From CAZTYI01 sp964466185 (GTDB taxonomy: Bacteria > Chlamydiota > Chlamydiia > Chlamydiales > SM23-39): a DNA stretch of 16,942 nucleotides. Position numbers and translations under genes: made by a program. Positions 14,885 through 16,942 of this stretch are shown here, piece by piece; the first letter of the stretch is position 1; the number at the start of each line of letters is the position of its first letter. Where the stretch lies: assembly GCA_964466185.1 (NCBI GenBank), contig CAYXMS010000030.1, positions 1-16,942 of the forward strand, given 5' to 3'. A model generated the notes under the pieces. It was not told where the DNA came from. It was given only the letters and a program-made list of their open reading frames with translations, and made no database searches.

Positions 14885-15362
14885 TTTCTTTCCTATTCAG
14901 CAAGGCAAAAGCTTCTTCAGTCATTTTGGCAAGATCCATTTCCTGATCCTGTCCGGAAAGCATATTTTCCAAATTTTTGTCATAGATTGCTTTAGGCCAA
15001 ATTTCAATTTTATTAACCACGCCGGCCAAAACAATTTCCTTTTCGAATTTGACTACTTTTTTCAGTCTGGCAGGCATAATTATCCGGCCAATTTTATCGC
15101 AGCTGGTATGAAAAAGCGTGGAAAAGAAAACAGTAAAAAATTTCTGATATTTGGCAACGTTCAAATTTTCTTTAAATCTTTCAACAATTTTTAAAATATC
15201 AGACCTTTTATATATAGCTAAACAACCGCCAAGGCCAAGGCCAAGGGTAAATTCCAACTTACCATTTTCTACTAGGCCATAGCGAAAATTCTGTGGCAGA
15301 ACAAAACGATTTTTATCGTCTAAACTGCTATCATAAGAACCGCTAAAAAAAAATTGTTCCAT
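14862..15362 (-). CDS. mraZ: MraZ transcriptional regulator of the division/wall cluster
   Basis: MraZ is an AbrB-fold DNA-binding protein that forms ring oligomers and represses its own operon by binding repeated GTGG-type boxes. Both half-sites of the family are visible: LDDKNRFVLP (14-23) and CDKIGRIIMPARL in the second half. I start at ATG 15362 (MEQFFFSGSYD), because MraZ proteins begin a few residues before the first DxKxR strand; the longer frame from 15395 would add eleven residues (MWKKVGKRFNC) and would encode the GTGG repeats upstream. Length is then 166 residues, somewhat over the usual 143-152, with an acidic/serine C-terminal tail. It is first in a six-gene minus-strand operon with overlapping or closely spaced genes. 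I do not recall an mraZ in C. trachomatis at this place, so its presence may separate this lineage. Confidence 0.88.
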   Translation of the reverse strand: MEQFFFSGSYDSSLDDKNRFVLPQNFRYGLVENGKLEFTLGLGLGGCLAIYKRSDILKIVERFKENLNVAKYQKFFTVFFSTLFHTSCDKIGRIIMPARLKKVVKFEKEIVLAGVVNKIEIWPKAIYDKNLENMLSGQDQEMDLAKMTEEAFALLNRKENETSTLS

Positions 15363-15378
15363 ACAGTTAAACCGTTTT

Positions 15379-15393
15379 CCCACCTTTTTCCAC
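15379..15393 (-). promoter_or_regulatory. Paired GTGG boxes, candidate MraZ operator
   Basis: On the minus strand GTGGA starts at 15393 and GTGGG at 15383, exactly 10 bp apart. Direct GTGG(G) repeats about 10 bp apart are the known recognition pattern of MraZ. They lie 17-31 bases before the chosen mraZ start, within the leader. Confidence 0.5.
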
Positions 15394-15478
15394 ATATTAG
15401 CAATCCAAAAAAAATATAAGCAATCTTTTTTCCTAAAAAATTTTTGAAAGCACTTTGAACCACAAACACAAACTTTTT

Positions 15479-15506
15479 ATTGTAAGGTATTTAAACTAGT
15501 TTTCAA
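15479..15506 (-). promoter_or_regulatory. Sigma-70-type promoter for the mraZ operon
   Basis: Reading the minus strand, TTGAAA (15506-15501) and TACAAT (15484-15479) are separated by 16 bp; each hexamer matches 5 of 6 consensus bases. Transcription would start near 15472, leaving a leader of about 110 nt that contains the paired GTGG boxes. Confidence 0.62.
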
Positions 15507-15511
15507 CAATG

Positions 15512-15537
15512 GTGGTATTTTTGTGGGAAATTGTGGA
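15512..15537 (+). promoter_or_regulatory. Triple GTGG direct repeat next to the mraZ promoter
   Basis: GTGGT (15512), GTGGG (15523) and GTGGA (15533) repeat with 11- and 10-bp steps, one helical turn each. The cluster ends 6 bp short of the -35 box of the mraZ promoter but on the opposite strand. It fits an MraZ multi-box site; TGTGGAAAA (15532-15540) also differs from a DnaA box (TGTGGATAA) at one base, so DnaA binding is the alternative. Confidence 0.55.
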
Positions 15538-15724
15538 AAACTTGTTTACAAATTCTCGAAATCATCCCTTAACATTCTTTAAAATCTACCGTTTATACAA
15601 TACAATATATTAATTATAAGCAACTTAAGCAAAAAACCTGCAAGTGTTCACAAAAAAACCGGAATTTTGTTCAAAACTTTTACACAAATGTTTGCCGAAC
15701 ATGCGACGCTGGAACATATCAACT

Positions 15725-15754
15725 TTTACTGTTTACCTTTAGATTTGCTATATT
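15725..15754 (+). promoter_or_regulatory. Candidate promoter for the CT273-like / TPR genes
   Basis: TTTACT (15725-15730) and TATATT (15749-15754) are separated by 18 bp. The -10 matches 5 of 6 and the -35 4 of 6 consensus bases. Transcription would start near 15762, about 90 nt before the chosen start codon. Confidence 0.4.
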
Positions 15755-15851
15755 TTCCGAGTAAACCTGCCGCAAGCTACACCTATTACAGGAAAACCTT
15801 TTAAAAAAAAAACAACCTGTTACAATTATGTTAAAAAGCGAGGCGAGGAAA

Positions 15852-16286
15852 ATGGTTTTAGAAACAGACAAAACTACTATTGACAGCCAAAGGCTTTTAG
15901 AAAAGACCTCTTCCAATCTTATTAAAAGAGAAAAAGCTTTGGCAGAAATGCCTTTGCCTCTGGATGCCAGCAAGATCCCATCTACCGAAGCTTTAAAACC
16001 GTCTCAATTAGAACCGGATCCATTAAGACTTAGAAAACTTTTTCCCTCTTCTTTTGCCTCTTTTAAAATACCAGATACTATTTCTTCGCGTATTTTCAAT
16101 CTAAATGCAGCTCCTTCCATTGGCGATCAAGAAACTATTGCAGAATATTCAGCTCAAATCAAAAAAGCATCTGCTGCTCCTAAACAAGAACTTGAAGTAT
16201 TAAATAAAATGTTTAAAGAATTAGAAAACATAGAAAAAAACTTACAAGATATTAAAAACAGACTAAATGAGTTTGTTTTAGGTTAA
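15852..16286 (+). CDS. Hypothetical protein, CT273-like by position
   Basis: I do not recognise a domain. From ATG 15852 the protein has 144 residues: a polar helical N-terminus (1-32), a proline-rich middle (34-75, with PLPLDASKIPS and LEPDPLRL), and a C-terminal coiled coil (about 111-141, KQELEVLNKMFKELENIEKN). There is no signal peptide or membrane span. I prefer 15852 to the upstream ATG at 15828 because a purine-rich GAGGCGAGG tract precedes it closely, while 15828 has no ribosome site; the spacing is tight, so the longer form (152 residues) stays possible. It is followed after 23 nt by the TPR gene, and the pair sits divergently from mraZ and rsmH, like CT273-CT274 beside CT272 in C. 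trachomatis. The coiled coil next to a TPR protein hints at a chaperone-partner pair; that is inference. Confidence 0.72.
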   Translation: MVLETDKTTIDSQRLLEKTSSNLIKREKALAEMPLPLDASKIPSTEALKPSQLEPDPLRLRKLFPSSFASFKIPDTISSRIFNLNAAPSIGDQETIAEYSAQIKKASAAPKQELEVLNKMFKELENIEKNLQDIKNRLNEFVLG

Positions 16287-16309
16287 ATTAAAAAAGGCAA
16301 CAAAATAAC

Positions 16310-16708
16310 ATGGATTGGCTTGAGTATTTAAACTGGTCTGAAATGCAAACAGATGAATTGCGTTCAATTGGTTTTGCTTATTTAAAAGAAGGCATATACG
16401 ATCTGGCTTTAGTTTTTTTTGAAGCTTTGAATGTATTAGAAGCAGATAATTCCGAAGATCTGCAAACTTTAGGGGCTTTGCATTTACAAAAAGGCGATGA
16501 AAAAAAAGCTTTGAAATATATTGACCGTTCTTTACAAATTAAAAATGATCCAATTGCTCTTTTAAATCGGGTTAAAGTGCTTTTTAAAATAGGCCAAAAG
16601 GATGAGGCTATTCAAGAAGCTAGGATTCTTTTAAAATCGGAGAATCTAGACATTGCCTTTCAGGCTCAAGCGCTTTTAATGGCTTTTAAAGAAGAGCCTA
16701 AAGCCTGA
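16310..16708 (+). CDS. Small TPR protein, CT274-like
   Basis: A 132-residue protein made almost only of tetratricopeptide repeats: about 15-48 (LRSIGFAYLKEGIYDLALVF), 49-81 (LQTLGALHLQKGDEKKALKY) and 82-113 (ALLNRVKVLFKIGQKDEAI), each with the small-residue and Gly/Tyr/Ala spacing of TPR helices. There is no signal peptide or membrane helix, so it should be a cytoplasmic scaffold or chaperone. Small TPR proteins of this size in chlamydiae include type III secretion chaperones of the LcrH/SycD class, which is a possible but unproven role here. AAGG lies 12 nt before the ATG, a long spacing. It probably shares a transcript with the CT273-like gene and ends 9 nt from a convergent gene. Confidence 0.82.
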   Translation: MDWLEYLNWSEMQTDELRSIGFAYLKEGIYDLALVFFEALNVLEADNSEDLQTLGALHLQKGDEKKALKYIDRSLQIKNDPIALLNRVKVLFKIGQKDEAIQEARILLKSENLDIAFQAQALLMAFKEEPKA

Positions 16709-16717
16709 CCCAATTTT

Positions 16718-16942
16718 TCACTTTTTAGCTTTAACGAAAACATTAAATTGTCTCTGAACAACTTCAGGGCCGAAACCATCAATTTCCCAATATGCAGCAA
16801 TTTTTTTTATCCACCATTGTTTAGAACGCAAAGTAAGATGTAATTTATCAAAAAAAACACCAGCAAAACTTGCTCCTTTAGGGGCGAGATAAGCTGGTGT
16901 ATATAATATTAATATTCCAAAAGTCTCTGCTGTTGTATGTAT
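16718..16942 (-). CDS. 3' end of an unidentified gene (runs off the right edge)
   Basis: Reading the minus strand from the window edge gives 74 codons open in one frame to TGA at 16718-16720. The visible tail contains YTPAYLAPKGASFAGVFF, RSKQWWIKKIAAYWEIDGFG and ends RQFNVFVKAKK. Aromatic-rich, well-formed protein sequence with normal codon use makes this a real gene fragment. The alternating strand-like end (QFNVFVK) would suit the last strand of a class I methyltransferase, but that is a guess. It converges on the TPR gene with only 9 nt between the stops and no visible terminator there. Confidence 0.7.
   Translation of the reverse strand: MHTTAETFGILILYTPAYLAPKGASFAGVFFDKLHLTLRSKQWWIKKIAAYWEIDGFGPEVVQRQFNVFVKAKK

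Larger units (their letters stand above)
15363..15851. other. Divergent control region, mraZ operon / CT273-like
   Basis: About 490 bases without a gene. Starting from mraZ it holds a pair of GTGG boxes on the mraZ coding strand (15393 and 15383), a sigma-70-type promoter for mraZ (15506-15479), three further GTGG boxes on the opposite strand (15512-15537), and a weaker plus-strand promoter (15725-15754) for the CT273-like gene. The 15595-15720 stretch is AT-rich and I see nothing in it. Confidence 0.65.

Noticed and set aside
15360..15395. Longer MraZ start at 15395
   Set aside because: It would add eleven residues not expected before the first AbrB strand and would make the GTGG pair coding; ATG 15362 fits the family better.
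15532..15550. Region as a chromosomal replication origin
   Set aside because: Only two near-match DnaA boxes are seen, no dnaA/dnaN gene is in the window and no AT-rich unwinding array is evident; MraZ boxes explain the repeats better.
15719..15973. 84-codon minus-strand frame overlapping the CT273-like gene
   Set aside because: It overlaps the better supported plus-strand gene and its promoter, has no ribosome site and no family resemblance.

Overview
The window looks like chromosomal DNA of a chlamydia-like bacterium (order Chlamydiales, probably an environmental family outside Chlamydiaceae). The reasons are a TLC-type ATP/ADP translocase of the kind used by obligate intracellular bacteria, a reduced division/peptidoglycan cluster, AT-rich sequence, and a gene order that, as I recall it, matches two Chlamydia trachomatis blocks: lepA / npt1 / CT066-like / dxr / rseP-like, and amiA / murE / pbp3 / ftsL / mraW / CT273-like / CT274-like. 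The family or genus cannot be fixed from sequence alone. No transposase, phage gene, CRISPR array or toxin-antitoxin pair was recognised.

Layout. 1-701: noncoding or decayed sequence rich in palindromes. 702-3775 (minus): dxr then rseP, overlapping by ATGA. 3776-4362: divergent intergenic region with a strong promoter for a small basic CT066-like protein (4363-4863, plus). 4864-5313: AT-rich spacer with a 17-bp tandem repeat array interrupted by exactly 100 N, then a promoter for the ATP/ADP translocase (5314-6885), which ends at a clear intrinsic terminator. 7033-8844: lepA, followed after 8 nt by tRNA-Arg(CCT) at 8853-8925. 8926-9261: noncoding, with competing inverted repeats. 9262-15362 (minus): a compact division/wall operon transcribed mraZ, rsmH, ftsL, ftsI/pbp3, murE, amiA. 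15363-15851: divergent regulatory region with clustered GTGG repeats. 15852-16708 (plus): CT273-like and TPR CT274-like genes. 16718 to the right edge (minus): the 3' end of an unidentified convergent gene.

How the genes work together. dxr makes MEP, which feeds isoprenoid synthesis including the undecaprenyl carrier for lipid II. murE adds meso-diaminopimelate (DNPR motif), FtsI/PBP3 crosslinks at the septum with FtsL, AmiA trims, and RsmH methylates 16S rRNA. MraZ probably represses its own operon through GTGG repeats. The translocase imports host ATP, LepA acts on ribosomes, and RseP is an intramembrane protease.

The most interesting items are the GTGG-repeat control region, the collapsed tandem array in front of the translocase promoter, a palindrome family shared by the 3' flanks of the two minus-strand operons, a lysine/glutamine-rich insertion in MurE, and an RseP with three PDZ-like segments. 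I did not find a clearly novel multi-gene system.
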